From the NCBI GenBank assembly GCA_040388375.1, contig JAZKBU010000011.1:1-64000 (forward strand): a stretch of 64,000 nucleotides of DNA, given 5' to 3'. Below are positions 1-7,361 of this stretch, one piece after another. The notes below the pieces were generated by a model, which saw only the letters and a list, made by a program, of their open reading frames with translations, was not told where the DNA came from and made no database searches. The first letter of the stretch is position 1, and each line of letters begins with the position of its first letter. The position numbers were made by a program, and so were the translations under genes. The stretch is from Bacteroidota bacterium (lineage in GTDB: Bacteria > Bacteroidota > Bacteroidia > UKL13-3).

Positions 1-173
1 GGGATTGGGGGAATGTTGGCTCTACACTGATATTGATGAATTGATGGTAAGGGGGGATGGGGGCTTTAGTTTGGTTGTCTTAGGGTAATAACCATGATTG
101 GGAGAGGGAAGGGGATTGGTGGGGGTAGGTTGATTTGGTGTAGATAAAAAATAGAAATAAAATAGAAATAAAA
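1..173. other. gene-free left edge, G-rich on the plus strand
   Basis: No gene is visible here. The first ~130 bases are unusually G-rich with several runs of four to six G, then the sequence becomes AT-rich with two tandem copies of AATAGAAATAAAAT-like sequence ahead of the first promoter. It may be the end of a gene or an intergenic stretch continuing outside the window. Confidence 0.5.
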
Positions 174-204
174 TTTGTTAAATAAATTCAAGTAGTTATA
201 TTTG
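174..204 (+). promoter_or_regulatory. Bacteroidota-type promoter for the first gene
   Basis: TTTG at 174-177, a 19-base spacer, then TATATTTG at 197-204: an exact match to the Bacteroidota -33/-7 consensus. Transcription would begin about 6 bases downstream, essentially at the ATG at 209, so the mRNA would be leaderless or nearly so. Confidence 0.75.
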
Positions 205-208
205 CGCT

Positions 209-667
209 ATGGAACAAAATAAACAAAAGGGCGGTAAACGATTGGGGGCTGGAAGAAAGCCTGTTTTGAGCAAAAAAAAACAGATTAGTCTTTATGTAGA
301 GGGTAGTAAAATATTAAAGTTTGGCAATGACGAAAAAATGAAAAAATATCTTTACAAGGTTATTGAAACTTTTGGGAATTCACCTATTGATTATAAGCCT
401 CCAACAGAAGCTAATTTTCATGGCAAGATGGTAAGCATGGAAGTTGTTGATAAAATGGATGTTGAGCAACAAAAAAGTAGTATAACAGGTTTGCCACCTA
501 AGTTATCTGACTTTGATAAGTTTTCAGAAGAATTGCGTTCAGCTAAATCAAGGCATGATGTTGATGCTATAATGAAGCGTTCAGTTGGAGGTATCATGTT
601 TCCAAAAGAAAGGTTTGCGCTTAAATCAGTAGCCGATGAAGTAATGGAAGATATGTTTAACGATTAA
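209..667 (+). CDS. putative DNA-binding protein with GGKR-GAGRKP arm
   Basis: This 152-residue protein opens with a basic arm GGKRLGAGRKP (residues 8-18), a motif common at the N-termini of phage small-terminase-like and other DNA-binding proteins, followed by a short lysine run. The rest is charged and has no motif I recognise; the C-terminal part (about 105-150) looks helical. It is the first gene behind a perfect promoter, and its ATG lies only five bases after the -7 box, which implies leaderless translation. The role is inferred only from the basic arm; it could be a regulator or a packaging-related protein. Confidence 0.75.
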   Translation: MEQNKQKGGKRLGAGRKPVLSKKKQISLYVEGSKILKFGNDEKMKKYLYKVIETFGNSPIDYKPPTEANFHGKMVSMEVVDKMDVEQQKSSITGLPPKLSDFDKFSEELRSAKSRHDVDAIMKRSVGGIMFPKERFALKSVADEVMEDMFND

Positions 668-679
668 AAAATAAAAACT

Positions 680-952
680 ATGGCAGAAAAGATGTTAATG
701 GATAATATCAGGTACTTACAAAAAAGTTCAAAGTTATCAAGATTGGCTTGGGCTAAGAAAATGCAAATAAGTGATAAGACAGTTGGAAAGTGGTTTGAGG
801 GGTTAGCCTCCCCACAAACTGAACATTTAGTTAAGATAAGCAACAAAAACAAAGTAAGCATTGACTATTTGATACGTAAGGATATAGAAATATTGTACAA
901 ATTCCAAATTACCGCTAATTATATGTTTATTCAAAAACTTATGAAACTTTGA
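680..952 (+). CDS. small XRE-like helix-turn-helix protein
   Basis: A 90-residue protein. Residues 6-60 read like an XRE/Cro-type helix-turn-helix: LSRLAWAKKMQISDKTVGKWFEGLASPQ has the expected helix, turn and recognition helix spacing, followed by an SIDYLI segment typical after such domains. The tail (about 65-90) is hydrophobic and unusual for the family. It follows the first gene by 12 bases and is probably co-transcribed. A regulatory role is likely; the target is unknown. Confidence 0.75.
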   Translation: MAEKMLMDNIRYLQKSSKLSRLAWAKKMQISDKTVGKWFEGLASPQTEHLVKISNKNKVSIDYLIRKDIEILYKFQITANYMFIQKLMKL

Positions 953-956
953 CACC

Positions 957-1076
957 ATGCACAACTTCTTTTACATATCAGGCGTATTATTTTGGAGCGC
1001 AATTTTAATCGGAATTATCGGGTATATTGTACTTGTAATAATAGGTTTGAGTATTACTGATAGGGATGAAAATTAA
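957..1076 (+). CDS. 39-residue single-span membrane peptide
   Basis: A short open frame starting four bases after the preceding stop. It encodes a 39-residue peptide with a long hydrophobic stretch (about residues 9-31) ending in a charged TDRDEN tail, so a single membrane span is likely. No family recognised. Support comes from tight packing in the operon and sensible composition. Confidence 0.5.
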   Translation: MHNFFYISGVLFWSAILIGIIGYIVLVIIGLSITDRDEN

Positions 1077-1101
1077 AAATAAATTATAAAAAATAAAAAG
1101 T

Positions 1102-1509
1102 ATGAAAAAGTATAAAATGGTATTAATAGTTATGTTTTTATCATGTGCTTGGTTGCTCGTAGAAGCACAAACATTACATATTGAAGATGGTATTTACAAT
1201 CCGTTTAAAATGCCTAAAAGAAATACAAATATTGGTAGAGACACAATTCCTGTTATATTACTTGTTAGTGATACAACTATACCAAATACTGTTGGTTACT
1301 GTAATGGTTATTCTGTCAGAAAAATAGAATACGCAAATGTTGATGTATCCATTGATCCAAATTATGTATTACCAGACGGAGGAATGACTTTAATGGGTTG
1401 GGTTCCTAGATATGAAGAACGTCCATTTTATACACATCTAGAGTATTTGGATGATAAAAAACTACCGTTATCAAAAAATATAATTGTATGGCAGTTAAAT
1501 TTAAAATAA
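1102..1509 (+). CDS. exported protein of unknown function
   Basis: A 135-residue protein with a clear signal peptide: basic start MKKYK, hydrophobic core to about residue 20, and an A-Q-T cleavage region at 22-24 as in many Bacteroidota secreted proteins. The mature part is soluble and rich in P, D and Y. No domain recognised. Export from an infected cell could serve superinfection exclusion, but that is speculation. Confidence 0.7.
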   Translation: MKKYKMVLIVMFLSCAWLLVEAQTLHIEDGIYNPFKMPKRNTNIGRDTIPVILLVSDTTIPNTVGYCNGYSVRKIEYANVDVSIDPNYVLPDGGMTLMGWVPRYEERPFYTHLEYLDDKKLPLSKNIIVWQLNLK

Positions 1510-1685
1510 AAAACAATTGTAACCATTACCCGATAATGAGATATAAAGATGAAGTGCTTTATATTGTGTGTATGTTTTGTGAGAAAGAATTAAATAAAGA
1601 CGGCACATTAAAAACCGAAGATATTGACTGTGAAATAGTAACCACTAAACAAATAACCAATGAAAAAAGCAAAAGACAAGGATGA
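1488..1685 (+). CDS. small protein with Cys/His pairs
   Basis: A 65-residue basic protein whose start overlaps the previous gene by 22 bases. It contains NNCNHYP near the start and MFCEKE around residue 30, which could together bind one metal ion (C-x-H and C-x2-C-like spacing, incomplete to the eye). No family recognised. Its end overlaps the next gene by 26 bases, so three reading frames are chained. Confidence 0.6.
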   Translation: MAVKFKIKNNCNHYPIMRYKDEVLYIVCMFCEKELNKDGTLKTEDIDCEIVTTKQITNEKSKRQG

Positions 1686-1926
1686 AGCGTGGAAGTTACA
1701 GGAAACGTATGCGGGTAAACCTCATGGATGGATACAATGGAAAGGAACTAATGTTTGTATGGACTTTCATTGTGAATGTGGAAATTTTGCTCATATTGAT
1801 GCAGACTTTGCCTACTTTATAAAATGCCATGTATGTAACAGGATTTATATGTGCAACGGTCATATCGAAATGATTGAAATAGAAAAAGAACCCGATAACT
1901 GTGTTATAGAAACAGAACCGGAATAA
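1660..1926 (+). CDS. zinc-ribbon-like phage protein
   Basis: An 88-residue protein with the layout HCECGNFAHIDADFAYFIKC followed by HVCNRIYMCNGH. The paired C-x-C-G and C-x2-C-N motifs with flanking histidines are typical of a conserved small phage zinc-ribbon family of unknown role. It overlaps the previous gene by 26 bases. The acidic C-terminus lacks motifs. Function cannot be assigned. Confidence 0.75.
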   Translation: MKKAKDKDEAWKLQETYAGKPHGWIQWKGTNVCMDFHCECGNFAHIDADFAYFIKCHVCNRIYMCNGHIEMIEIEKEPDNCVIETEPE

Positions 1927-2005
1927 AGGCAATGATCTAAAACTTAAAAGCCACACAAAACAACAATGTATTTTATTTATTCACAAATCTAAATATTTAT
2001 CAATT

Positions 2006-2377
2006 ATGAGTTTAGCCGAAAAATATTATAGAATATTTTACAAAGTAAAGGACGGCGTTAAACTTTCAAATGAACAATGGAAGGTAGTAAAAATGATGCA
2101 CGAATGTTTGAGGGAATACAATAAGCCAAAACTACCGCAGGGTGCAATTATGGTTAATAAACAAGCGTTGGTTAATCATCTTCGGTATGTAAAAAATTGC
2201 CTCAAAGATACAGATGCTTTAATGCTGAACTCTAAATACAAAGACTTTTCAAATGGGGAAGGTGGTAAAGAAATGGCTAAAATTTGGAACGCATTAAATT
2301 TAACCATGCAGTCTATATTGCACTTTCAGTTAAACGTACCACTTGAAAGGCTGAATGAAGAAATAGCAGAACTTTAA
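2006..2377 (+). CDS. hypothetical helical protein
   Basis: A 123-residue, largely helical, basic-to-neutral protein. No domain recognised. It follows an 80-base gap and is the last gene before a strong terminator at 2408-2436, so it closes the first plus-strand unit. Confidence 0.7.
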   Translation: MSLAEKYYRIFYKVKDGVKLSNEQWKVVKMMHECLREYNKPKLPQGAIMVNKQALVNHLRYVKNCLKDTDALMLNSKYKDFSNGEGGKEMAKIWNALNLTMQSILHFQLNVPLERLNEEIAEL

Positions 2378-2407
2378 AATCCTTACGCTAATGAGGTAAG
2401 GTAGAAA

Positions 2408-2436
2408 AGCCATCCATTAACAAGGGTGGTTTTTTT
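2408..2436 (+). terminator. intrinsic terminator after the first operon
   Basis: Stem AGCCATCC (2408-2415) with GGGTGGTT (2424-2431), including G-U pairs, merges into a seven-T run (2430-2436). A smaller inverted repeat CCTTAC/GTAAGG lies just before it (2382-2402). Confidence 0.75.
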
Positions 2437-2448
2437 ATTGAAAAATAA

Positions 2449-2479
2449 TTTGAATTATTGAGTAGGAGTATTATCTTTG
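2449..2479 (+). promoter_or_regulatory. promoter of the 2.5-kb non-coding RNA
   Basis: TTTG (2449-2452), a 19-base spacer and TATCTTTG (2472-2479) match the Bacteroidota consensus exactly. It lies after one terminator and before another, with no open frame between, so it should produce a small RNA. Confidence 0.75.
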
Positions 2480-2484
2480 TTGTC

Positions 2485-2651
2485 CGGAAAAGATACAGGA
2501 TATACAGCCGGAATTTACCGGCAAGAGTTTTAAAAGAGATCAAGACGTTTAAAAGTAAAATCACCCTGAGCAAGTGGTTGCCGCAAAAGTCGGTTACAAG
2601 TCTCTAAGGATTTTCACAGAGCCGCAGCAAAGTACAAGCTGCGGTTTTTTT
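2485..2651 (+). ncRNA. small non-coding RNA with own promoter and terminator
   Basis: About 165 nt between a perfect promoter and an intrinsic terminator, with no ATG-initiated frame of useful length. Visible helices: GCCGG/CCGGC around 2509-2524; AAAATC (2557-2562) with GATTTT (2609-2614); AGAGA (2535-2539) with TCTCT (2601-2605), which would cross the previous helix as a pseudoknot; and the terminator stem. The two crossing helices are short and could be chance. Function unknown. Confidence 0.6.
2622..2651 (+). terminator. intrinsic terminator of the 2.5-kb RNA
   Basis: Perfect seven-pair stem CCGCAGC (2622-2628) / GCTGCGG (2638-2644), nine-base loop, then seven T (2645-2651). Confidence 0.85.
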
Positions 2652-2670
2652 ATTCCCCCAACAAAACACC

Positions 2671-2705
2671 AAATAAAATACCCCTACAAAATACTTTGCA
2701 GGGGT
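2671..2705 (-). terminator. terminator of the minus-strand early operon
   Basis: ACCCCTACAAA (2680-2690) pairs with TTTGCAGGGGT (2695-2705) apart from one mismatch, loop of four. Read on the minus strand it is followed by a T-rich tract (2671-2679). It lies downstream of the last minus-strand gene at 2771. Confidence 0.7.
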
Positions 2706-2770
2706 GCTTGGTTGACTAACTCTTTTTAAAAATGATGAAAGGCAAAGATACTATTTTTTCAACTGTTCAA

Positions 2771-3148
2771 TTACTTTTGATTGGTATTGTAGGTTAATTC
2801 AGTTCCAGTTAATGCGAAATATAGGTTTTGGAGTTGGTGAAGATATTTAATTTCAGCTTTGTACAAATATTCTCCTTTCCCAAAATAAATATACCCTGTA
2901 AACAGTTCAACTGAAAGATGAATTTTTGATTTTGTCTCATACCAATCATTATCGTACCACGTAAATCCACACTTATCTAATATTTCCGGCGAAAGCGGTA
3001 TTGGGTGGATATGCTCAATAGGGATATGGGTATTTATCATTGAACCTTCCCTTAATTCAAAACCGATAGTATGTACCTGTATTGGTTCTGTCATTTTACC
3101 TGCTAAAACATAATTTCCAATTCGTAAATCTTTTTCTGATAGGCTCAT
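2771..3148 (-). CDS. conserved Bacteroidota phage protein (LHQLQNLYFALTG type)
   Basis: A 125-residue protein with an N-terminal LRIGNYV segment, IPLSPEILDKCGF in the middle and YLHQLQNLYFALTGTEL at the C-terminus. That combination is common in small proteins of Bacteroidota phages and prophages of unknown function. Last gene of the minus-strand early operon, five bases after the DUF3307-like gene. Confidence 0.8.
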   Translation of the reverse strand: MSLSEKDLRIGNYVLAGKMTEPIQVHTIGFELREGSMINTHIPIEHIHPIPLSPEILDKCGFTWYDNDWYETKSKIHLSVELFTGYIYFGKGEYLYKAEIKYLHQLQNLYFALTGTELTYNTNQK

Positions 3149-3152
3149 GGTT

Positions 3153-3542
3153 TTAGTTATTTATGGGTGGTTGGAGTGCGTAGTATGACATAAAAATAAT
3201 TACTGTGGCGTGTAAAAATTGGTCAAATCCCATTAATATCCAGTAAGGGTATTTCATGTTATCCCTTGTTATTGGGAAGTAGTATGTTACTTTGCCTTTA
3301 GCTACATCAATCAAAAAATGAGTGCCTACCTGAAATAAGATAAGTGGAACCGATTTAAAATAACCAACCGCTATCAGCAATGGTATAATCATCAGTACCC
3401 CATGAACGCAAGCGTGATTAAATATAGGGTACAATGGTTTTCCTAATTGCTTTGCCTTTAGCATTGTTGCAGTAGATAACCAAGTAAAATCAGCTAACCA
3501 ATGGCAAGCAAATAAACTTATCAATAATAATTCCTTTTCCAT
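3153..3542 (-). CDS. DUF3307-like membrane protein
   Basis: A 129-residue protein with about four membrane spans. FACHWLADFTWLS near the start and GTHFLIDVAKGKV around residue 80 carry the H-x3-D and H-x3-D motifs seen in DUF3307 proteins. Function of the family is unknown. A second, only distantly similar protein of this type is encoded at 13972-14400. Confidence 0.7.
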   Translation of the reverse strand: MEKELLLISLFACHWLADFTWLSTATMLKAKQLGKPLYPIFNHACVHGVLMIIPLLIAVGYFKSVPLILFQVGTHFLIDVAKGKVTYYFPITRDNMKYPYWILMGFDQFLHATVIIFMSYYALQPPINN

Positions 3543-3547
3543 AACTT

Positions 3548-4093
3548 TTATTTTGATTGTTCTGATACTGGTGGTTGTGGTAAGGATGCGATAAGTTTTT
3601 CAAATTGCCTTTTAGTCATTATTGATTGGCCTGCAAACCGTTGGCAACTATCCAAATCATCGTCCATGTACTCCGAATATTCATCCCACAGTTCTTCGGC
3701 TTTTTCCTTTATCCACCCATCGGCTACTACATTAACAGGGGAGGCGGGTGGGTTTGTGATGGCTGGTAAAGGGAAGTTTAAAATAGTTTCTCCTAATGCC
3801 TGGAACACATCTTTGTCTGATTTCTTATCTGCTTTATCTTGGTTGAACGGGTAAAGGAAGGTTGTCGAAATATCCTTTAATAATTGTTTTCCATAGTTTT
3901 CCATATCCTCCATGCTGTACCATGCTTTTTGAACAGGCTCTACTTGTGGTAGTTGTTCTGGCTTGGGTGCGGGAAATAGAGGCTCCCAATTAGTGTACAT
4001 AATGGGATCTGATTTACATGACTTGCATGGGGAAAGAATAATTGATAGTTCACCGTGTTTACAAGTTTCGCAATCTTTTTTATCTGGTGTCAT
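3548..4093 (-). CDS. hypothetical protein with N-terminal Cys-rich motif
   Basis: A 181-residue protein. The N-terminus holds C-x2-C (CETC) and SPCKSCKSD followed by YTNWEP, a small zinc-knuckle-like module also found in other phage hypothetical proteins. A P/Q-rich linker (about 42-58) leads to an acidic helical region. No catalytic motif seen. Confidence 0.7.
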   Translation of the reverse strand: MTPDKKDCETCKHGELSIILSPCKSCKSDPIMYTNWEPLFPAPKPEQLPQVEPVQKAWYSMEDMENYGKQLLKDISTTFLYPFNQDKADKKSDKDVFQALGETILNFPLPAITNPPASPVNVVADGWIKEKAEELWDEYSEYMDDDLDSCQRFAGQSIMTKRQFEKLIASLPQPPVSEQSK

Positions 4094-4101
4094 AATGGTA
4101 C

Positions 4102-4296
4102 TTAATTTTTATTAGATAATACTTCTGTTTTCCAGTAATCGTATAATTCATCAAGTTCAAATTCAGTTCCATCATATTCAACTAGCGGTTCCCTTAATAA
4201 CCATCCTTCAAAACTTCTTATACAATCTGTATCAATAAACTCTGCAAACGCTATTGAAACAGATTTTAGTGCTGTAAAATATTTTTCTTGACTCAT
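4102..4296 (-). CDS. small acidic hypothetical protein
   Basis: 64 residues, rich in E, D and aromatic residues, no motif recognised. Eight bases upstream of the next gene in the operon (3548-4093). Confidence 0.65.
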   Translation of the reverse strand: MSQEKYFTALKSVSIAFAEFIDTDCIRSFEGWLLREPLVEYDGTEFELDELYDYWKTEVLSNKN

Positions 4297-4336
4297 AATT
4301 AATCATTTTAAAGTTTTTGCGTTTGTACTGTTGGGG

Positions 4337-4912
4337 TTAGTTGTTCAACTTTTTTTGAATAGCATCAATAGCCGTCCAGAAATGAGATTGAATTTCATGT
4401 AACACATCAGTTCCGTAAGCGTGAACATAAGTGTTGATAATGACGTCTAAATTAAGCACTTCAGGCATTTCTTTCACCTGCCATACCTTACCTACCTCTC
4501 CAGTACTTTCTGCTGCTGTAGTGGAGGCGATAAATGTTACAAGATCAGGGAACGGGTTTTCACCCAATGTAATCGGATATGCGCCCCGTCCGTTACCAAC
4601 AGTATAAGCATTGATTATTTGCTGTTTCTCAACTTCAATGTAGTATGAAAGCCAATGTAATAAGTTCCCTTTATCAATAGTATCTCCTTTAATGGCTTTT
4701 ATTTTATCCATCATTGTTTTAATTGCAGTTTGCCCAACTGCCATTTCTGCTGCTGTAGTGGATGTATTAAAGTGCTGATGAGTAGCACAAACTAAGTCCA
4801 CAAGCATGTGGTCATCTACAGCTATTTTAATTGGAGTATTTGAAATGGATATTCCAAAATACTTTTCTACGATTAATTCATACTGGCAGCGATTTGATTT
4901 TTCTAATAACAT
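4337..4912 (-). CDS. hypothetical protein with repeated TTAA(E) motif
   Basis: I place the start at the ATG at 4912 (protein begins MLLEKSNRC) because the longer frame would run into the upstream gene, which stops at 4923, and an A-rich leader precedes this ATG. About 191 residues, helical, no known domain. Two copies of an STTAAE motif are encoded by an 18-bp direct repeat (4508-4525 and 4745-4762). Confidence 0.65.
   Translation of the reverse strand: MLLEKSNRCQYELIVEKYFGISISNTPIKIAVDDHMLVDLVCATHQHFNTSTTAAEMAVGQTAIKTMMDKIKAIKGDTIDKGNLLHWLSYYIEVEKQQIINAYTVGNGRGAYPITLGENPFPDLVTFIASTTAAESTGEVGKVWQVKEMPEVLNLDVIINTYVHAYGTDVLHEIQSHFWTAIDAIQKKLNN
4508..4762. repeat. 18-bp direct repeat pair, third partial copy at 5131-5145
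   Basis: TTCTGCTGCTGTAGTGGA occurs at 4508-4525 and 4745-4762, and a shorter version (GGCTGCTGTAGTGTC) at about 5131-5145. In the minus-strand genes all three encode a TTAA peptide. Confidence 0.7.
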
Positions 4913-4922
4913 AATTATTTTT

Positions 4923-5126
4923 TTAATTTTTATATTTAATAAAGTATGCAATTCGTATTGCTAACGCCGTCTTTGATACTCCATATTTTTTTGAAAGACG
5001 GTTAATATCTTCATCACTGCCTAAATCAAATCCCCTATCCAAATCTTCTGATATAAATTTTTTTGGCATCAGTAAAAGCATTGCGAACAAATTTGCTTCG
5101 GATTCTATATTTTTATCAACTTTCAT
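4923..5126 (-). CDS. ImmA/IrrE-like C-terminal fragment lacking HEXXH
   Basis: From the ATG at 5126 this is a 67-residue protein. ESEANLFAMLLLMPKKFI followed by INRLSKKYGVSKTALAIRI matches the part of ImmA/IrrE metallopeptidases just after the active site: the third metal ligand region (E-x2-AN-FA-x-LLMP) and the closing helices. The HEXXH helix that should precede it is absent, and no frame upstream supplies it. The protein is therefore either a broken remnant or a stand-alone accessory domain. It overlaps the upstream gene by 11 bases. Confidence 0.65.
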   Translation of the reverse strand: MKVDKNIESEANLFAMLLLMPKKFISEDLDRGFDLGSDEDINRLSKKYGVSKTALAIRIAYFIKYKN

Positions 5127-5463
5127 GTATGGCTGCTGTAGTGTCTGTATCTTCTGCATGGGGGGTGGGTTGGTTATCCAAAATGTCCAATACATCGCCA
5201 CGTTTAACCCATTTAACTTTTACTGATCTGTGAGTTTTATTTTCATCCCATTCATTTTCAGGTATAGTTTTAAATGGTATTGCCTCAATCCGTTCCCTTA
5301 AAGTCCCCGCTACCTGTCCTTCTACTGCTTGTGGTGGTTCAGGTGAGGGGGTTAATTGGGAGGCATATTCTTCAATTGCTGAAATAATACCATCGTAAGT
5401 ATAAGTAGAACGGAAACCGGGGAAAATGCCTTTATCTTTTAATATTTCTTCTTTACTTTTCAT
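5116..5463 (-). CDS. hypothetical protein
   Basis: 115 residues. A helical N-terminus (IISAIEEYASQL) is followed by a proline-rich linker and a basic segment HRSVKVKWVKRGDVLDIL. The C-terminus carries a DTTAA motif derived from the repeat described at 4508. No known domain. Confidence 0.65.
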   Translation of the reverse strand: MKSKEEILKDKGIFPGFRSTYTYDGIISAIEEYASQLTPSPEPPQAVEGQVAGTLRERIEAIPFKTIPENEWDENKTHRSVKVKWVKRGDVLDILDNQPTPHAEDTDTTAAIHES

Positions 5464-5501
5464 AACGCTTTATTGTTTTAATTGTGTTTGTTGAGTGAGG
5501 G

Positions 5502-5798
5502 TTATTGGTTAAATGTTTTATTGTAGTAATCCATGCAGTTTTTAAATTGTCTCCCGTTACCGTCTTGTTGGTTGTCCCTGTCTGAATCTCCTTGATTATA
5601 TGCTTTCTCAAATTGTTCCCTTTCTAATTTAAGGAAATTTTTTGCTGTCATTACAGCGATAGTTTGTACTGACATTGCATCGTTCCATATTTTTTTATTC
5701 TCCTTACCTTTTACCTCTTTCCATTTTTTATAATACTCCTGATTAGTTTTATCTAACCTTTCAATTAATTGCTGCATTGCTGTTTGTTCTGTAGGCAT
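5502..5798 (-). CDS. hypothetical helical protein
   Basis: 98 residues, charged and helical (TAMQQLIERLDKTNQEYYKKW at the start), ending in CMDYYNKTFNQ. It resembles small coiled-coil early proteins of Bacteroidota phages but no family is recognised. Confidence 0.65.
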   Translation of the reverse strand: MPTEQTAMQQLIERLDKTNQEYYKKWKEVKGKENKKIWNDAMSVQTIAVMTAKNFLKLEREQFEKAYNQGDSDRDNQQDGNGRQFKNCMDYYNKTFNQ

Positions 5799-5814
5799 GG
5801 TTACTTGGGTTTGT

Positions 5815-6354
5815 TTATTTAGATTTATTTAATTGTTCGATTTCCATAGCAACTTCAAGTTCTTTTATGGCTTTGTGATAATTTTCCTTTGCTTCTTGTA
5901 GCCTCTTTAATTTAAACCCTTGTTTTCTTTCTGAAATTATTGCGGAAATTCTATTTTGTATTTCGGTGTTACCTTTCCACATATCCATAACTTGTAAAAT
6001 GCGCTGATCGTTTAAATATTCCTCATTTTCAGTCATAGCCCAATCAATAACACAATCTATCTTTGATATAAAAAATCTACTCATTGGGTAGTGTAGTTGT
6101 GAGTGACCTTTTGTGTAATGAGTATTAGCGCAGGTAAAGTCCACACTTGCTTTTAATTCTCCCGATTTTTCACTAACCTTTAAAACAAAATGAGCGTCTT
6201 GTAATTGGTTTTTAGCATCCCCTTCATCATAGAAAGGAGTAACGGCAAAAATTTCATCACTATACAAATCGCTTTCAAAACAAATAATAACTTTTCTGCC
6301 TCTTTTTTCAGCCCTTGTAATTTTAACACTAATCGGTTCAGGTTTCTTTTCCAT
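5815..6354 (-). CDS. hypothetical protein, beta N-terminus and coiled-coil tail
   Basis: 179 residues. The first ~100 alternate strands and turns; the last ~50 (RKQGFKLKRLQEAKENYHKA onward) form a likely coiled coil. No known domain or catalytic motif. Confidence 0.65.
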   Translation of the reverse strand: MEKKPEPISVKITRAEKRGRKVIICFESDLYSDEIFAVTPFYDEGDAKNQLQDAHFVLKVSEKSGELKASVDFTCANTHYTKGHSQLHYPMSRFFISKIDCVIDWAMTENEEYLNDQRILQVMDMWKGNTEIQNRISAIISERKQGFKLKRLQEAKENYHKAIKELEVAMEIEQLNKSK

Positions 6355-6358
6355 AATT

Positions 6359-6640
6359 TTATTTTAGTAGTGAAATTTGATATTTAAGAAAATCTATCCA
6401 CCAATTTTCAAATGTTTTATAATTATCTTTTTCTTCCCACAGTAATTCAAAATCATCTTTTATATGAGCGTATTTTTCGTTAACCAAATCTTCTGCATCC
6501 TTATACCCTTTGCCACCACATTCATTACAAATAACCATAACATCCATTTCTATTTGCATCCCTTCTTCTCCTCTATGGATATTTTTTTCTACTTCTCCTG
6601 TACCGTTACAGTTTTCGCAATTTTTATTTTCTTCTTTCAT
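6359..6640 (-). CDS. small DnaJ-type zinc-finger protein
   Basis: A 93-residue protein with CENCNGTGEV and, 25 residues later, CNECGGKGYK. These two C-x2-C-x-G-x-G repeats are the zinc-binding unit of the DnaJ cysteine-rich domain. Here they stand alone with an acidic helical tail, as in many small phage proteins. It may bind protein or RNA; function unknown. Confidence 0.7.
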   Translation of the reverse strand: MKEENKNCENCNGTGEVEKNIHRGEEGMQIEMDVMVICNECGGKGYKDAEDLVNEKYAHIKDDFELLWEEKDNYKTFENWWIDFLKYQISLLK

Positions 6641-6660
6641 GCTTAGTACTGTTAGATGGG

Positions 6661-6888
6661 TTAAGGTTTATAAATAAAAAACTCAATTCCTGAATAATCT
6701 GAAATGTAGTAATCTAATTTATTTTCTTTAATGAACTTATTTATTTTTTCTAAGTGGTAATCTTTTCGGGGCAGCGATGTGGATTTAATCAACCAACCGA
6801 CTACTTCATTATTGGTAAGGCTCTTTTTCACTTCATTAATAATTTTGCAATTAAAAGAAATGATATAAGATTTTAATTCAGGGTTCAT
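6661..6888 (-). CDS. small hypothetical protein
   Basis: 75 basic residues with aromatic C-terminus (DYSGIEFFIYKP). No motif recognised. In line with its neighbours in the minus-strand operon. Confidence 0.6.
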   Translation of the reverse strand: MNPELKSYIISFNCKIINEVKKSLTNNEVVGWLIKSTSLPRKDYHLEKINKFIKENKLDYYISDYSGIEFFIYKP

Positions 6889-6952
6889 GGGTTAATGATT
6901 TTTAAAAGAGGGGAAAGTAAATACAATCCCCGTTTGTTACCAAAACAACTGC

Positions 6953-7066
6953 TTATGAATAGATACTTAAATTACTTGTTCCTAAACATGCCAAATCTGT
7001 TGTTACGTTCCAATCCAGTTCAGTGCTGTCCTCTGCACCTTCTATTGCGTTTGGTTCTGTTGTCAT
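6953..7066 (-). CDS. 37-residue acidic peptide
   Basis: A short frame whose ATG overlaps the TGA of the upstream gene (ATGA, 7063-7066), the usual sign of translational coupling. It encodes a 37-residue acidic peptide with no family. It fills most of an otherwise empty 170-base gap. Confidence 0.5.
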   Translation of the reverse strand: MTTEPNAIEGAEDSTELDWNVTTDLACLGTSNLSIYS

Positions 7067-7359
7067 GCTAATTGCTTTTTAATAAATTTATTTCTTATTT
7101 TTTCATATGGGATATAATCAAAATCTTCTCGTTTTATTTTTGATGGATCGTACTCCCCCAAGCATTCACATTCAGCAAATGTTGTTTCAACATTATCTCC
7201 GCTTTCTCTTTCTGTCAAATCAGTATGAATAAATAAAACCTTGCCGTTTCTTACTACATAATAATCTTCATAGTAAAAAACAGTCTTACTCATAAACACG
7301 TTCATCCATCTATGCACAAGTAACTTGCCCTCTGCTTCTTGTAATATTTTATTATCCAT
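7063..7359 (-). CDS. hypothetical protein
   Basis: 98 residues, beta-rich in the middle (YYEDYYVVRNGKVLFIHTDL), no recognised domain. Starts two bases after the NinG stop and ends overlapping the 37-residue peptide. Confidence 0.65.
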   Translation of the reverse strand: MDNKILQEAEGKLLVHRWMNVFMSKTVFYYEDYYVVRNGKVLFIHTDLTERESGDNVETTFAECECLGEYDPSKIKREDFDYIPYEKIRNKFIKKQLA

Positions 7360-7361
7360 GT

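Noticed and set aside
1696-1956. 86-residue minus-strand frame over the zinc-ribbon gene
   Set aside because: Antisense to a conserved small gene with cysteine motifs; F/I/Y-rich composition is that of a reverse-complement shadow.
2743-2770. Minus-strand promoter-like sequence (TTG, 17 bases, TATCTTTG) within 70 bases of the minus-strand terminator
   Set aside because: It would make only a ~60-nt transcript with no visible structure other than the terminator, and the -33 box is partial; left out as a feature.
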